Source: Trichopria drosophilae (lineage: Eukaryota; Arthropoda; Insecta; Hymenoptera; Diapriidae). Taken from it: a stretch of DNA of 64,000 nucleotides. The position numbers were made by a program, and so were the translations under genes. The stretch lies in contig CM059587.1 in the NCBI GenBank assembly GCA_030407085.1, positions 79,907,001 through 79,971,000 on the forward strand. Reading direction: 5' to 3'. Below, piece by piece: positions 34,962 through 47,134 of this stretch. The notes under the pieces are model-generated. The model was given only the letters and a program-made list of their open reading frames with translations, did no database searches and was not told where the DNA came from. Each line of letters opens with the position of its first letter. The stretch's first letter is position 1.

Positions 34962-35644
34962 CCCCCAATTTCACTGGAAGTTTACCTCCAGATCAGTGTT
35001 TATTTTTCATAATTAAAAAACAGATTATTATAAGTTAATAAACAATTATGAAAAAAAATTCGAGAGTATACGTTAATTTTTTATTTTCATGGACACTGTC
35101 AACGTGTAAAAAACACATTTTTTGTAGAAATTCGTTTTTATGGACTTAAAATGAATCCTAAATTTGCAGGTGATGTATCCACTAAAGGATAATCTACCAT
35201 CCTACATTTTTTTAAATTATTGTCTTATTTATAATAAAATGGCCGCTGTACGAAACGACGAAATATTTCTAAGGTGAAATTTTTGTTGGCTTTAAGACTA
35301 CCGAGGCAATCCCAATATGCCGGGCACGAAATATTAATTAAAGTTTGATGTTTGTTGTTTTCAGTATCGGCATGTTTTGTGGGTCGCTAAAGACAAATTT
35401 GTGGTCAAATTTTAAAAACTGAAAATAAATGGACACCGTTTTAAAAGTTAATAACAGATAAACGTTAAATAATTTTAGAGACAAAATTGTGTTTTTTGTT
35501 ACATTTTTTTGGAACAAAAATAGTGAAAATTACAATATTTAGAACATTTTCACAAGCCGTTTGTTAGAGCGTGTCTAAAAATGGAAAATTCATGTATTCC
35601 CGACTTTTTTTATTGCCGGAGTAAAATTGAAGTACATTTGGCAG
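34962..35644. mobile_element. TTAA-flanked non-autonomous DNA transposon, older copy
   Basis: A 683-bp stretch between TTAA at 34958-34961 and 35645-35648. The left end CCCCCAATTTCACTGGAAGT matches the inverted right end CTGCCAAATGTACTTCAATT at roughly 19 of 27 positions, extending to a shared TTTAC. Its length is close to the 689-bp element at 32.7 kb, but the ends differ. The interior holds AAAATGGCCGCT at about 35,238 and GGGTCGCTAAAGAC at about 35,381, linking it to the AAAATGGCGG family. No coding frame. Confidence 0.55.
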
Positions 35645-35649
35645 TTAAT

Positions 35650-36050
35650 GGGATTAATAAATGGTAACAGATTAATCAGAATGCTTCTCTTTTCTGTATG
35701 CTTTTTTAGTCACTCCAAAACGGCACAATTTAAAAACCACTTGCATCGTAACAGTAGGTGATCCAATTTTTGCTGAGGTTTGAAAAAAACATAAGATCGT
35801 ACAATGTAGACATTTTAGAAGTAATTTCGCACGAAATCCTAATTTTTAAATTAAAATTACTTCTAAAAAATTACTTATTAAAACTACTTCTAAAAAAGTG
35901 CAAACCCATCTCTAAAAATGACTGCATTTTTTTTGAAAATTTACCAACCAGGTCTGAAACTGAGGAAACGCATCCAAATTTTAAGTACAACCTGAACTGC
36001 TTAAAACATTATTTAAATGTTTTAGTTTACCATGGAAACTTTGAATGGTG
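35650..36050. other. AT-rich gene-less stretch
   Basis: A 118-codon frame covering 35,758-36,114 starts with GTG and is lysine- and leucine-rich, as AT-rich DNA gives. No motif recognised. Confidence 0.4.
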
Positions 36051-36054
36051 TACA

Positions 36055-36605
36055 AAAATGTCAGTTAATACAAGTGTAAGACATAAATATTTAAGTACAA
36101 TTTTAAGGTTTTAATACTTCGAGGAAAGTATTGTTAGTCATCCATGTGAAGGAATTAATATTCGCACACATCGTTGACGTTGAACAACATTAGCAATTTA
36201 CCCAAAGTTTTCAAAGGATATCATATTTATACTACGGTAAGTTTAGTAGTATTTTTATATCCTGGATTTTCAGATCCCACACTTAAAGTACTTCCTTAAT
36301 CATTGACGCATGTATGGAAAAAGATTTTAAATAATATGCTTGTAAAACAAATTTTGACTGTAAAATTTAAACTAAATCACGATCTTGACATCAGAGAAGT
36401 AAAAAATAAAAAATAATCGTCGACTTTGCAAAGAAAACTGAAACATTTTTCAATACATATTTGAGACTTTCTTCATAAATTGTTTCAGTTAATAAAAGTG
36501 AGAGATATAAATATTTAAATTTAATTGCCAGATGTTAATATGTCCGAGAACGGAATGTTATTTGATACAGTCATCAGACCACCCATCCATGTGAAGGAAA
36601 TAAAC
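36055..36605 (+). repeat. Diverged direct duplication of about 110 bases, copies about 420 bp apart
   Basis: Copy 1 (about 36,058-36,165) and copy 2 (about 36,483-36,600) share, in order, TCAGTTAATAnAAGTGnnAG, ATAAATATTTAAnTnnAATT and CATCCATGTGAAGGAAnTAA. Copy 2 has about 15 extra bases before the last block. This is an old local duplication or two copies of an unknown repeat. No coding meaning seen. Confidence 0.55.
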
Positions 36606-36609
36606 GAAC

Positions 36610-37465
36610 TCAGAAAAATATTTAGTAACTTTAATCGAATGGCGAATTAACCAGCGGGAACTAAATATTTAGTAGTTTTATGAAGTTCAGTCAACTTAAA
36701 TTAACTAAACCTGAATCAGATTAACGGGACACAGCTATCAAAACTACTAATACTGTGTTCTAAGTGCGTATTTTTACTTTTTAGTTTATTTTATATAATT
36801 CTCTATTTATTTATGCACTATCAAAGTCCTTTTATAACAATGAGAACATAATTTTTTGATTGTCTGCGAAACTGGACGAAATTCATCGGAAATATAAGAT
36901 CGGAAATAGTTATTAAACTTCTTTTAATTATTACAGTTACAATGATGTACAATATAAAAAGTTCTTTTTCAACAAAATATTTGGTTCATTTTATTACGCA
37001 TGTATACAAATTAATAAAACTTGCTTATCAATTAATTTCCTTGCTCCTATTTGAATCAGTATTAAATTACGCAAGTTTTTAAATTACTCGACATTTACTG
37101 CAATATTGAAACCCGGTCTAAACTTTTTACAACCTACTCTGCTCATAACAAACTCGTACTGTAAAAATCATATTGTGCCTCCTACTCCCATATCAAAACG
37201 CCTCGAGTTCAAATTCTTTGGTGGGACATAATTTGATGACAACTCTTGAATTCAATAGTGTCACTTTTCCCTATTCTTTATTGAGTTTTAGGACTCATTT
37301 GCCGTAATAATAATTATAAAACAAAATTGTGTAAAATTAATATAAAAGTTTAACAAAATATAATACATATAAACAGAGTTTGCGATAAGCATATATATTG
37401 CATTTAATTTCAATTTTTATGAATATACTAATAATAAAATGTATACATTATTATATCATTTTTAT
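36610..37465. other. AT-rich gene-less stretch
   Basis: No gene recognised. GAGTTCAAATTC at about 37,206 resembles a Pol III B box, but the surroundings do not fold as a tRNA. Confidence 0.4.
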
Positions 37466-37470
37466 TTCCA

Positions 37471-37560
37471 TAAAGGGACTTGAACCTATGACATTCATGT
37501 AGCTGAAGAACGAGAGCGCAAACCGCATCTTTCCATCAGGATTGACTCCTGCGGCGGTAT
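37471..37560 (-). repeat. tRNA-derived relic (Pol III B box), minus strand
   Basis: On the minus strand GGTTCAAGTCC (37476-37486) is a consensus B box. It is preceded by GCGGTTTGCGCTCTCG, which resembles the D-arm to anticodon region of a tRNA, and by a GCCGCAGGAGTC start. Stem pairing is incomplete, so this is a tRNA pseudogene or SINE head, not a functional tRNA. Confidence 0.5.
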
Positions 37561-37564
37561 ATAT

Positions 37565-39655
37565 AATTTCAAACATTTGAACGGTTTGATATAAAAATAT
37601 TTAAATTAAATACAGTCATAAATTTAAACATTTCAAAATTTATTTGACATCTCTTGTTTAAAATATGTGGCTTCTTAAACAAAACAAAAATATGTCAAAC
37701 CCACAAGGAGAAAAATTACCATAGTGTACTGATTACAAATCTGATATTTGAGTGCAGTAATATTTTTTTCTTTGGATTATTTCCTTTAGATCCAGTATTA
37801 CGCATCCACTATTTACTCTTCAGAAAGTCAAACAAAAATTCTTTGCAGATGTGTTTTTTTTTCTATTTGCAATAGTAAAAATATGCAAGTAATAAAATAA
37901 ACGCATAAAATAATAAAAAGCAAATTTCATACAAAAAACAGAATTTATGTACATTTGAAATTAATGAACAACCTTAGAAAAAATGGCAAAAAGCGACTTT
38001 CATGTCAGTTGAAAAATTATACCACAAATGATATCCTTCCGTTTCTCGAGTCATTTAGGACTAAAAATGAACGTCGCGCGTACCAGTAAAGGGTTAGACA
38101 TAATCAACGATTGCGGTGACATTCCTTCACCTTATGCCATAACTTACGTCTGTTTAGTACTCAGAACCATTAAAGTCTTTACGTCTGGAACGTGGGTAAA
38201 CTGGTGTAATTACGGAGTACGGTTTTATTTTTATCGTCGCATTTCCATTTTGAAATTGAGTAATTTTAAAAGCGGATTTGACGGATCTTTAACCATCACC
38301 CGTAAAAAAATGTTCGAATATGCTGCCGTGAACTCTCAAGTACCATTTTTGAAAAAATACCAACATTCCTATTTTCATTTAGTAGTCATGTGTTACTTAA
38401 CTTTATATTATAATGAGTACATAAAAAGCAGATTCAAATGTTAGTGTAATCTTGTTTGCGGAAGGGTTTTACTTCGCACTCTTAGTTATACTTGCAGAAA
38501 GTTAGAATTATGTACTTTTTGACAAACATATTAACTAGCTAATGAAATTAAGTGTCGATATTAACATAGGTACAGGAATGAAGTGCCGACTGGTTAATAT
38601 TAGAAACTGTTAATTGCTATTAAATATATTTGCGCTAATTTAGTACTGGCGGACGTAGTACATAACAGTTAATATTGATGCAATTCGTGTTGATGTATGT
38701 GGTCATTCCGAATTCCATCCTTCATTTCTGAATTTCATGCCAATACTCCAGAGTTTTATATTTGAAATTCCACCTTTAAATTTCTTGTTTTATTTTTTGA
38801 TGTTCAGATATACAGTTAAATAATATTACATCATTGTACGCGACCTATCAACAATTTAAGTTCCCCTTGTGATTGGTACCAAGTCAGGTAATAATATAGT
38901 TGCTTCGCGACATCCAATTTTCATTCGTTATCAATATAACTACAAAACATTACAAAAATAATTGGACGTTTGGAAGAAAATAATTATTTTTCGGTATTCT
39001 CAGTATTTTTGGTCACCATACGGAAATGTAAATATGAAAATGGAAACAAAAATATGCGACACTGGATCTGGGGTACGCGCCGTAATCAAATAATATATCG
39101 GACCGTAAAATACAATAAAAACCAATTATATTATTGGGAAATTACATCAAAATATACACCAGCCTGGTAAACGCAATGTTAAAAATTTGCGTTCTGCACT
39201 GGACTACCATTTGTGCTCATCAGCAGAGCTCCAGCAGTCCCTCCCGTGATGAATGATGTCTGGTGTCTTCAGTGGGCAATCAATATATTTCATTTATTTT
39301 TATTTCTATTTGGATACAATGTATTTTTCCCTCCAAGAGTTTGTCGTCCAAATGGAAATCGTAACATCGCCAAACTTTAAATTTGTATTCATAACAAATT
39401 CCATCTACAAAAGATCCGGAAATCTTCAACATCCTCAATTCAGAAAGGATCCTTCACCATATTTTATCATAGGCATCACACAATAATATAATTTGTTTGC
39501 CTATTCAGGTGTCCAATCATATTATTTTCGAGCTCAGTTGAAGCTCTTAACGTTATTTTTTTTTGGCAACCGGATCTTTCGCAACTATTCAAGCTAGTAG
39601 TCGATCATATCGTTATAATTTACCATAGTTCCTTTGCAGATTATCTAGATCCCTG
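37565..39655. other. AT-rich stretch with an unproven 138-codon frame
   Basis: The plus frame 38,028-38,444 is among the longest in the window (138 codons) and begins with ATG, but I see no domain, signal peptide, repeat or splice support. The patch at 39,175-39,260 is GC-richer (AGCAGAGCTCCAGCAGTCCC) and unassigned. Otherwise nothing recognised. Confidence 0.35.
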
Positions 39656-39675
39656 TATTACAACTATATATACTG

Positions 39676-40025
39676 GTATAACTATACAAAATTGCTAGAG
39701 TGACACGATTAAGTCTTCTATACTATTAAAAAACAAAAAAAAAATACGGGATTGTTCGGTGACAATCGATTCATCAATCTTGGTAAAAGATATTTTGTTA
39801 ATAAAGCCAGTAATGAGAGTCATTGTTGAACATTCGATCACTTGATGTAGTATAACTATACAAAATTGCTATAGTGATACAATTATGTCTTCTTTACGAG
39901 AATTAAAAAACATAAAAAAAAATAACCGGTTTGTTCGGTGCCAATCGATCCATCAATCTTAGTAAAAGCTATTTTGTTAACAAAGCCAATAATGAGAGCC
40001 ATAGTTGAAAATCTGATCACTTGAA
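39676..40025 (+). repeat. 174-bp tandem duplication
   Basis: GTATAACTATACAAAATTGC occurs at 39676 and again at 39850. The 174-bp unit that follows is repeated in full: TTGTTCGGTG, CAATCGAT, CATCAATCTT, ATTTTGTTAA and AAAGCCA all recur in order at the same spacing. The copies differ by scattered substitutions and small indels in an A-rich run, so this is a two-unit tandem array of moderate age. No coding frame. Confidence 0.85.
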
Positions 40026-40439
40026 CCAATTTAAATTAATTTTTTTTTTTAAGATGAAAGGTCGAAATGCTACTGCGGCAACTTTCGTGGTTTAAATACG
40101 TATTGTCCATACAACAAAACATAACTTGCATTGGCATAAAACAAAATTGTAAATATACTATTTGTAACAACAACCCTGGAAAAATACCTGAGTTGTTACC
40201 AAGACAAACTTTTTGCTCCAATCAAACAATTGGATTGAAATTATTTTCGGTACAGGCGACCAAGCAGTACTCATAGAATGTAACATGTACCTATTTCTTA
40301 TCAATAAATTTATGAGCGTTATAAATTTTGCGAATAAAACAGCAGGTCGGCCATTTGTCAACGATAAAACATCTATCTGTCGATAATTCGTTATCCGACC
40401 ACTTAGAAAAACAAACCCGTTGAACTGCCATAAATAATT

Positions 40440-41035
40440 CGCTCGCAGATCGGTATCAGGCCGGTCGAATTTTATTCCCTCGCCAATTCCATAAAGTCCG
40501 GTGAGAGGGAGCGAGATCGAGAAGAGTCCCGCGTCGGAAATTCGTATTCCGATTTCGTTACTCGAGCGTGTATATATACCTACTGCTCAGATCGGAATCA
40601 CGCCAAGTACACCTCACCGGCGTGCACTTATTCATCGGCCTGTAATAAGAATCTCTCGCCGGCTTATATGCAACCGGCGAACAATATAATACGCGTTTCT
40701 CGTATTCCCACACTTGTGTGGCGTGTCAAGCGGCGCGGCCGTGCGCCGCACCGACGACGCGCGGTGACCTGCAGGACAACTGGTTTAAGGATTTAGAACT
40801 CATAAAAATCAGAGCCGACCTCGGAGTCGTACAATCAGCATTCCTTTCTTCGGCAATGGTACTATTCAACGCATCTCCTCCCCCTCGACCCCCCCCCCAC
40901 TACATCGCCGCCACCATCACAACGGACAACATCAGCGCCTCCTCCTCCACCATCACCGACGCCACATACGTTAACACATTCTTTCCCCCCAAAGAACCGA
41001 TGCGAGATGCTGCACCGAGACCGTGATGTGACCTC
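40440..41035. promoter_or_regulatory. Strongest GC/CpG-rich block in the window
   Basis: A sudden rise in GC with dense CpG (AAGCGGCGCGGCCGTGCGCC, GACGACGCGCGGTGACCTGC), a run of 10 C at 40889-40898, and CCTCCTCCTCCACCATCACC. A plus frame of 102 codons (40,718-41,026) starts with GTG and is Pro/Ala/Ser/Thr-rich from composition, with no domain. This is the best candidate in the window for a promoter, 5' exon or enhancer. No TATA, initiator or splice pair can be assigned with confidence. Confidence 0.4.
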
Positions 41036-41039
41036 AACT

Positions 41040-41760
41040 CAAAAAGATGTTAATTACGTTTACGCTTTTTTCAAACCGGGGACCGGGGATCAACCTGTTC
41101 GTAAACCGTAAAAACGAAAGGCAGACTTTTTCCGTCAGCGAGACGGGTTACGAGTGATTCCAAGGCGTCGAAGTGGTCTCCGTGATTGGAAAATGCATAA
41201 TCAGGTGCACTTTCTATTTCGAATTTGGTTCGATGATGCAAAAGATGTCAACTGGTTGTCGCAAACTCTGATAAGGACAATTGGGAGCATATTATGGGAG
41301 TACGATTTTTGGACCATCCCGACTGAACCCGTGAACGAAATTTATGGGACTGAAAAAATGGCAGGATGATCTAGCCCAACAAAAGATGATCCGGTTAATG
41401 ACCATTATTTTAGGCCTCCACATACTGATCGTCAGAAGACATCATTTAAACAAAAAAGGCAATCATGACCCAAGTATCAAAGGTAGCTGTCATGATGTTT
41501 GTGCTACAAGGGGCTGGTTTTTGGTCGGTGGTATGAAATGACCTTTATCATGTGATATGGGTACTCCATTATGTGATTGTTACGGTTGTAGGGCATCGAT
41601 ATTTATTCAAGCTGCCACGCAACACAAATCATCCCGGGATGGCATCAGGAGCTCCCGACGACCCTCAATTGTCACCGTTTTATTCGGAATAGTTCCTAGA
41701 AGTCTCCTCAGGAGACATCAAACCGTGATGAATTGGTTTATGAGGGGTAGTTATTAGCAC
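41040..41760. other. GC-elevated region of unknown nature
   Basis: By eye about 40% GC, clearly above background, with three consecutive plus-strand frames (41,154-41,369; 41,344-41,541; 41,557-41,757) that could be read as a frameshifted decayed coding stretch. None gives a domain I recognise. Possibly an old transposon coding remnant or transcribed non-coding DNA. Confidence 0.3.
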
Positions 41761-41944
41761 TTAAACGAAGTCCGATTGACAAAAATCGAATGTAGCTTTT
41801 TTGTTGGCATTAACAAATATGACCGCAATCTACATCAAGTGCTACCTTTCTCCATGATTTTTTCTACATGAGTATTTGGTTCCTATCATATCAATGAACT
41901 TTAGGGTCTGATGTTTAATATCGGCTAACTGTATTACAATCCCA

Positions 41945-42060
41945 TACAACCATAGTTGATTGAAATCGACTATAGTCAACTATAAACCGAAACTGTCAGT
42001 TGACATTAGAATACTACAGTCGATATCCTAAGGCTATAGACTGTTGATTAATGAAAGTCG
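41945..42060. repeat. Small foldback of ATAGTTGA / TCAACTAT words
   Basis: Inverted words CATAGTTGATTGAAATCGAC, TATAGTCAACTATA, CAGTTGAC and ATAGACTGTTGATT form nested short hairpins over about 115 bases. Another single-word foldback; its ends are not defined. Confidence 0.45.
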
Positions 42061-42064
42061 TCGA

Positions 42065-43628
42065 AAAAATGTTCCTTCATTCTAGTATTGTTTGTCGCCG
42101 TCAGGCGCGTACGCGATGCTCGCAGGTCTGACGAATTTCCATCGTATTTCCTGTTATAGGAATGGGTTTTCATTCGCTTATAAGCAGACCAAGTGGAAAT
42201 CTTAGACTGCGCATAGAATCCAATTACAGATGACAGGCTAATACCTATATGTCGATTACGAAATGTATGTTATAGAAAGAGATGTCAAACACGCATTATC
42301 TTCTTTCCCACAGATTCCGAACAGAACGGCTCATGGTGGTTACTTGTATGGTTTTACACTTCCAACTCTACATGAAAAGGTCAATCAGACCACAAATGTA
42401 TTATTATAAACTTTCGCTGCATAACAGTTTGTAATTAGCATTACCCGTTATGACAATCATAACCTTGGTAATTTCGTGAGTTCGGAAAAATACTATATTA
42501 GAGAAGATTGGCAATTTAGATTGGTATCAAGGATCTTATTTTAGGATTGACCACCTATATCTATCATATGTTTATTTCGTATGTATGGTTGTCAACTAAC
42601 AATTCAAATCTTTAAAGTCGAAGTTATGTCAAAACCTAATATCAAAAGCTGGAGAAAAGAAGGATGATCAGAAATTAATAACCCTCCCTTCCTTCCCGCA
42701 ACGTCTAATTTGTCACTTGCAATTTTTACTTTTTACATGGTAGACTGAATGACGTCCAGGATTAGAAATCCCTGTCAAAATTAGGTGAATGAATATTGTG
42801 TCAAATCATTTAACTTTGGAAATTTGGTGTCAACGTCGAGTACGACGCCTGTAAACAATAATACCTGAAATTGCCGTAATCTAGTATCGTAAAGGTATTA
42901 AAATATTTCAAAAACGGTTCATGTTTGAGGTACAAATTTTATTTCTACAAATATCAGAATTTATGGACTTGATACAATTTTCACACTTTTATATTTGAAT
43001 GCTAATGTCTGTGACAATTAATCTTTAAATTTTATTTGACCACATATAATGTACGTTGCTTTAGTTAAAATTTCAGCCGATTTTAATATGCGTCCATAAA
43101 AATGCAGACAAAAATAAGATACTCCATTCTATTATCGGTTACCCGTTTCTGAACGCAGAATCAAATTTACGGCTTCAATATTTAATAAAAAATCATAAAA
43201 ATGCATTTATCAGAATTGACATAGTCTCAGAAATGTCCTCATGGTTCATCTATATGCGTAGGTATTCCCAGAAATATGCAATTAATGTTTGCAGACACAC
43301 GCAAATGTATAGGTGAGACCTCAAAAAGAAGCTGAATTAAATGTTATTTTATGTTGCTTAAAAAGATCCTTATACAAAAGTAAAAAAACGAGACCATTTC
43401 TGGTGAAATTTTCTATCCGCAAATAACATTTTTGGTAGGATTAAATAAAAATTGAAGCCGTAGTTTTGTATTCTGCAATTACTCCCTTCAGACGAAAGAA
43501 TTTCTTTCACTCAACAACTCCAACGTTTGACGAATGTTGATGCTAGAAATCTAATAGAAAAATATCTCGAGATAAGAAAAATGTCCAAAAACTGATAATA
43601 TTTTCTACTGAAAATATCTTTATCGATG
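42065..43628. other. AT-rich gene-less stretch
   Basis: No gene or repeat end recognised. The patch at 42,085-42,140 is CpG-richer. Confidence 0.4.
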
Positions 43629-43631
43629 CTA

Positions 43632-43729
43632 GTCTTTCAATTTCAAATAGTGATAATTCACTGGCCCAGCAGTGAGTATTCATTCACTGATTCAAATAGT
43701 GAACTTTTCACTGTTTCAAATTCAGAGAG
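43632..43729. mobile_element. 98-bp TA-flanked foldback MITE (AATAGTGA/TTCACT words)
   Basis: The left end GTCTTTCAATTTCAAATAGT mirrors the inverted right end CTCTCTGAATTTGAAACAGT. TA lies on each side (43630-43631 and 43730-43731). The interior is TGATAATTCACTGG..CAGTGAGTATTCATTCACTG-type sequence, almost entirely CACT/AGTG words. It has the same end type as the CTCTCTAAAT MITEs. Confidence 0.7.
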
Positions 43730-43734
43730 TATGA

Positions 43735-44838
43735 AGAGTGGTCCTAACTTTGTTAATGTCGTCTTCTGTTAATAGGTTTAAAATCTGTTTACACAGTTTG
43801 AAAACTTCACAATTGGTGATTTAGTTTTTAAGATATTTATTTCATGATGCTTATCAGTATATTTAGTTAATAGGATATAAATGTCGTCTGATCGTTTGAA
43901 CGCTTCAAGGTATTCTTGGAAGTTCTAGCCTGCACTATGTTCTATTCTAGTGTTGTGCAACTTATCTCTACTGATGATAAGAAATAGAATAATAATATAT
44001 ATCCTTGATGAACGCTTGTCTCTCGGATGAGAGTTTCGAAGGACAATGTACTCAAAGTAATCTAACACTTGATTCTAAGACTTTCCATTGTAAAAACACT
44101 CGTATTGCTCGCTCCACTTCGTACCTTGAAGAAACAATTTATTTGAGGGCTTCTAACAGTTCATAAATGAAATTGTGGTATGTGTCGGAATAAATATTTA
44201 TTAGTTATCAATAAATAATCAATTTCTGCTGAATTACATCGGACCACAAAACAAAACTTATGTCATGTGCAAGAAACGCAACTATAGGTTTTTTTTATAG
44301 ATTTTGGGCCGCTGAGTCAGAAACCCGGCATCCTATACGTCTGAGCTTTCTGTATTTGAGGTTAAAAGATCGATTTTCAGGCTCAATTTTTTCGTTTTTC
44401 AAAAATCTTATAAACTGTATGTTATATGCACCTAATCTATCTACTAAAGGAATCTTTTAGACAATATTTTTCATGTTATTAACAAGATTTTGGACGATGC
44501 GACGAAATATTTGTATTTCTATCAAAATTGCACTTAAACGAACATTAATTGAATTAATTTTTTTTATTAAAAAGCGAAACCTAGTTTTGTGGAGTATCAC
44601 AAGATTAAAGAATTGTATTTTTGAAATATTTATTTCATCTAATAAAATGAATTTCAATCAAATATTTTCTTTGATTTCATGTACATGTTTCATTCCTATC
44701 ATACAAAATTTATTATTTAATGAAATAATTTTTCTATGGCTTCAAATCGACTTCTGTGAAATGCATTTCATTAGGTCAATCATTTTGTTTCTCAGCGCAT
44801 GAATTTATCATTTATTTCCAACTAAATATTAAAAAAAA
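43735..44838. other. AT-rich stretch with an AAAATGGCGG-family fragment
   Basis: At 44,290-44,350 the order GATTTTGGGCCGCTGAGTCAG, then GAGGTTAAAAGATCG, resembles the GGGTCGCTGA half of the dispersed family. Frames of 66-109 codons at 44.26-44.80 kb have no motif. Confidence 0.35.
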
Positions 44839-44840
44839 AT

Positions 44841-44919
44841 CCTCCCGAGATGCGGTTTGAACTCTAATGTTCTCGATTGTAGTTCATCATCTCCAACTTC
44901 CATTCATATCTTGCTGGGA
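44841..44919 (-). repeat. tRNA-derived relic with T-run terminator, minus strand
   Basis: On the minus strand 79 bases start TCCCAGCAAGATATGAATGG, contain the B-box-like GAGTTCAAACC and end CTCGGGAGG, followed at once by a run of T, a Pol III terminator. The outer TCCC pairs with GGGA, but the T-stem is broken, so this is not a working tRNA. It is a tRNA-derived SINE head or pseudogene. Confidence 0.5.
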
Positions 44920-44921
44920 AA

Positions 44922-45755
44922 TTGAACAATAAGAAATAATCGTTGCTTCGAAATAAAAGTAACTTTCATGTACCAAAAGCAAAATTATTGACCATGGGCC
45001 ATCAATAGTTAAACAAATATTTTTAAAAGTTGAGTTAATTTTATTATTTTTTTTATTTTTCGGTTTTATATATTACAGTTATTTTATAGTACAGAAAACT
45101 TGTAATTTCGAAGTTTAATATTGAGGGTTCATCATTTTTGTTCAATTTTTAAGCAATAAATTAGTTGAATTTTGCATGTTAAAATAAATAAAAAGCGAAT
45201 TTTTATTCAAAACGGACTTTTATTTTAGTTGTAAATTGGTCAAGAAAATTAAAAAATTAGAATCTATTTTAGGCCGCTTTCGGATTGGATATGTTTTGAA
45301 CCGCAATTAAAGAATTTTGGTCCACTTTATTTTATTATTAATAGCTATAAACAAACGTGAAGTTACAACATTACATAAAAATCTGCTAGAATAATTGCGT
45401 TGAGTTAAAAAAAGGTTGAAAAAATCAGTATTAGTATAAGCACTCACCATAAATTAAACCGTTTTAAACGTATTAATAAAGTTACTAGAAGTACATCGAT
45501 TTATTTAGTATGAACTAAAACATAATTGCAGTTTTTATAGCTGCATATAGTTCAGATGTCTAAATCAAAGTTGGGTTAAATAAATTTAGTTTGCAGTCTT
45601 ACCGATTTAGTTCCAAATGTCATTTCTCGAAGAACTTAAAGAATTTACCAAAAATAGATGCATCTCTCTCAAAAGAAAAATGAGATTTTCTTATTAAAAA
45701 TAAATTTAGATGTAAAATTTTTATACGAAACCGTTGAAGAATATGTCTCCTTTCC
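44922..45755. other. AT-rich gene-less stretch
   Basis: No gene or defined repeat seen. Confidence 0.4.
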
Positions 45756-45756
45756 C

Positions 45757-45923
45757 CACTAAAAAAGTTTTGGAATCATGAATTTGAAGACAATGATATA
45801 TTTCAATGAGATAACAAAATAAAACTAAAGTTCAATTTAAAGTATTTCCTTAAATTGAACTTTAAAAAATGTGAGTTCAAATAAGTTCATGTCATCTTCA
45901 GGTTGAAACGGTGTTTATTTGTG
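45757..45923. mobile_element. TA/CACTRA foldback MITE with perfect 15-bp inner stem
   Basis: The left end CACTAAAAAAGTTTTGGAAT mirrors the inverted right end CACAAATAAACACCGTTTCA, with TA on the right (45924-45925). The arms stay alignable inwards (TTGAAGACAATGA against CTGAAGATGACATGA). The core is a perfect 15-bp stem, TAAAGTTCAATTTAA (45826-45840) with its inverse at 45850-45864, around a 9-base loop. 167 bp, no coding. Confidence 0.6.
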
Positions 45924-45927
45924 TAAC

Positions 45928-47130
45928 TCTTTCCGTCATATTATTTATAGTATCCGAGTCCAACCGACAAAACGATTACTTCATAAAGGAACAACAAGTT
46001 TCTTGTATTATCTAACTTTCGATCTATCAAAGTCAAAAATGGTCTATCGACTCTCTGATTATTTCTATAGTTACTCAATACCTTGACGTTATTTCTTTGA
46101 ATATAATATATTATGTTAGATGTCAATCTCAATCTACATATAACGCCTCGTTCACTGACTCCGTTCTCAGGTACGTCCATAGTAACGAACGGAACGTTTG
46201 CACACATGAACTGGAAAATGTACAAAAAGACAATCCGTAATGATTTTTAGTTTTCAAAAATATTTTGAACGCTTCACCGTCAAATTAATCGATTTCTGAT
46301 TTTTACAGGAAAATTTGATTCGATCGTGACAAAGGTCATTAGTCGAGATCTATTTTCGTAGAAATTCTTAACGATGTGCTGATTTTCTTTTAAAATCCCG
46401 ACTGGAAACTCTTATACCGTATGGGAACGTAATTTCATTTGTCGACACTTTTCCACGTACTCTTACTAATTTTATAGTTGTTACTATAAAATTATTACTC
46501 AGGAATTTCAAATAGAGTTAATAAATAAAAATGTGGAATATTTATTGTCATGATAATAATTTCTACACGTCTGCAATAAGAGTTTCTCTCTTCTGTTATG
46601 AATATACAGAAAATAATATTAAGCTTAATGAATATATATATAAACAGATTAATTTTGTAAACAAATTAATATTATTGTCCTAAGGAGATAAAGAGACTTT
46701 TTTCACATCAGACATTAATATGGTTAAGTACTATTGCAGTAAATAAAAAAACCGATGGTAACAATGTTTTTTAATTATTCTTAAAATAAGAATCGCATTT
46801 ACTTCCTATGGCTAAAATGTTACTTTTTCATTCTGAAGGAAAAACAATTATTTTAAAATTGTATAATAATAAATAATAACAATCACTGTTTAGCTTATTG
46901 CGTTATTTTCTCGGCAATGAAAATCACAACTTTTATTCCAATGAACCATAAAATTCTCCCTCAAATTTATAAGAAAAAGTGTTATATAAATGTCTATACA
47001 TTTTTGAAGGTAAGTTCTGTAGTCATTCTCGAAATCACCGTTTGTTATTTTTTACTTTATAAAATTCTTGGTTGTCTCTCATCTTTTTAACGCTTGGAGA
47101 AAAATGTTCGTTCTTTTACCGCATTTTAGT
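45928..47130. other. AT-rich gene-less stretch
   Basis: No gene recognised. The 94-codon minus frame at 45,941-46,225 has no motif. Confidence 0.4.
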
Positions 47131-47134
47131 ACAA

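Noticed and set aside
35758..36114. 118-codon Lys/Leu-rich frame
   Set aside because: GTG start, low-complexity AT-rich translation, and it runs into a non-coding duplicated block.
37195..37235. Second tRNA-like B box (GAGTTCAAATTC)
   Set aside because: The motif alone is expected by chance and no arm structure surrounds it.
37471..37560. Functional tRNA gene
   Set aside because: B box is good, but D-, anticodon and T-stems do not pair; treated as a tRNA-derived relic.
38028..38444. 138-codon open frame with ATG, plus strand
   Set aside because: No motif, no splice context and no codon pattern distinct from its surroundings. A frame of this length is only mildly unusual for 64 kb read in six frames.
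40718..41026. Pro/Ser/Thr-rich 102-codon frame
   Set aside because: Starts with GTG, not ATG. Composition is explained by C-rich repeats in a CpG-rich block.
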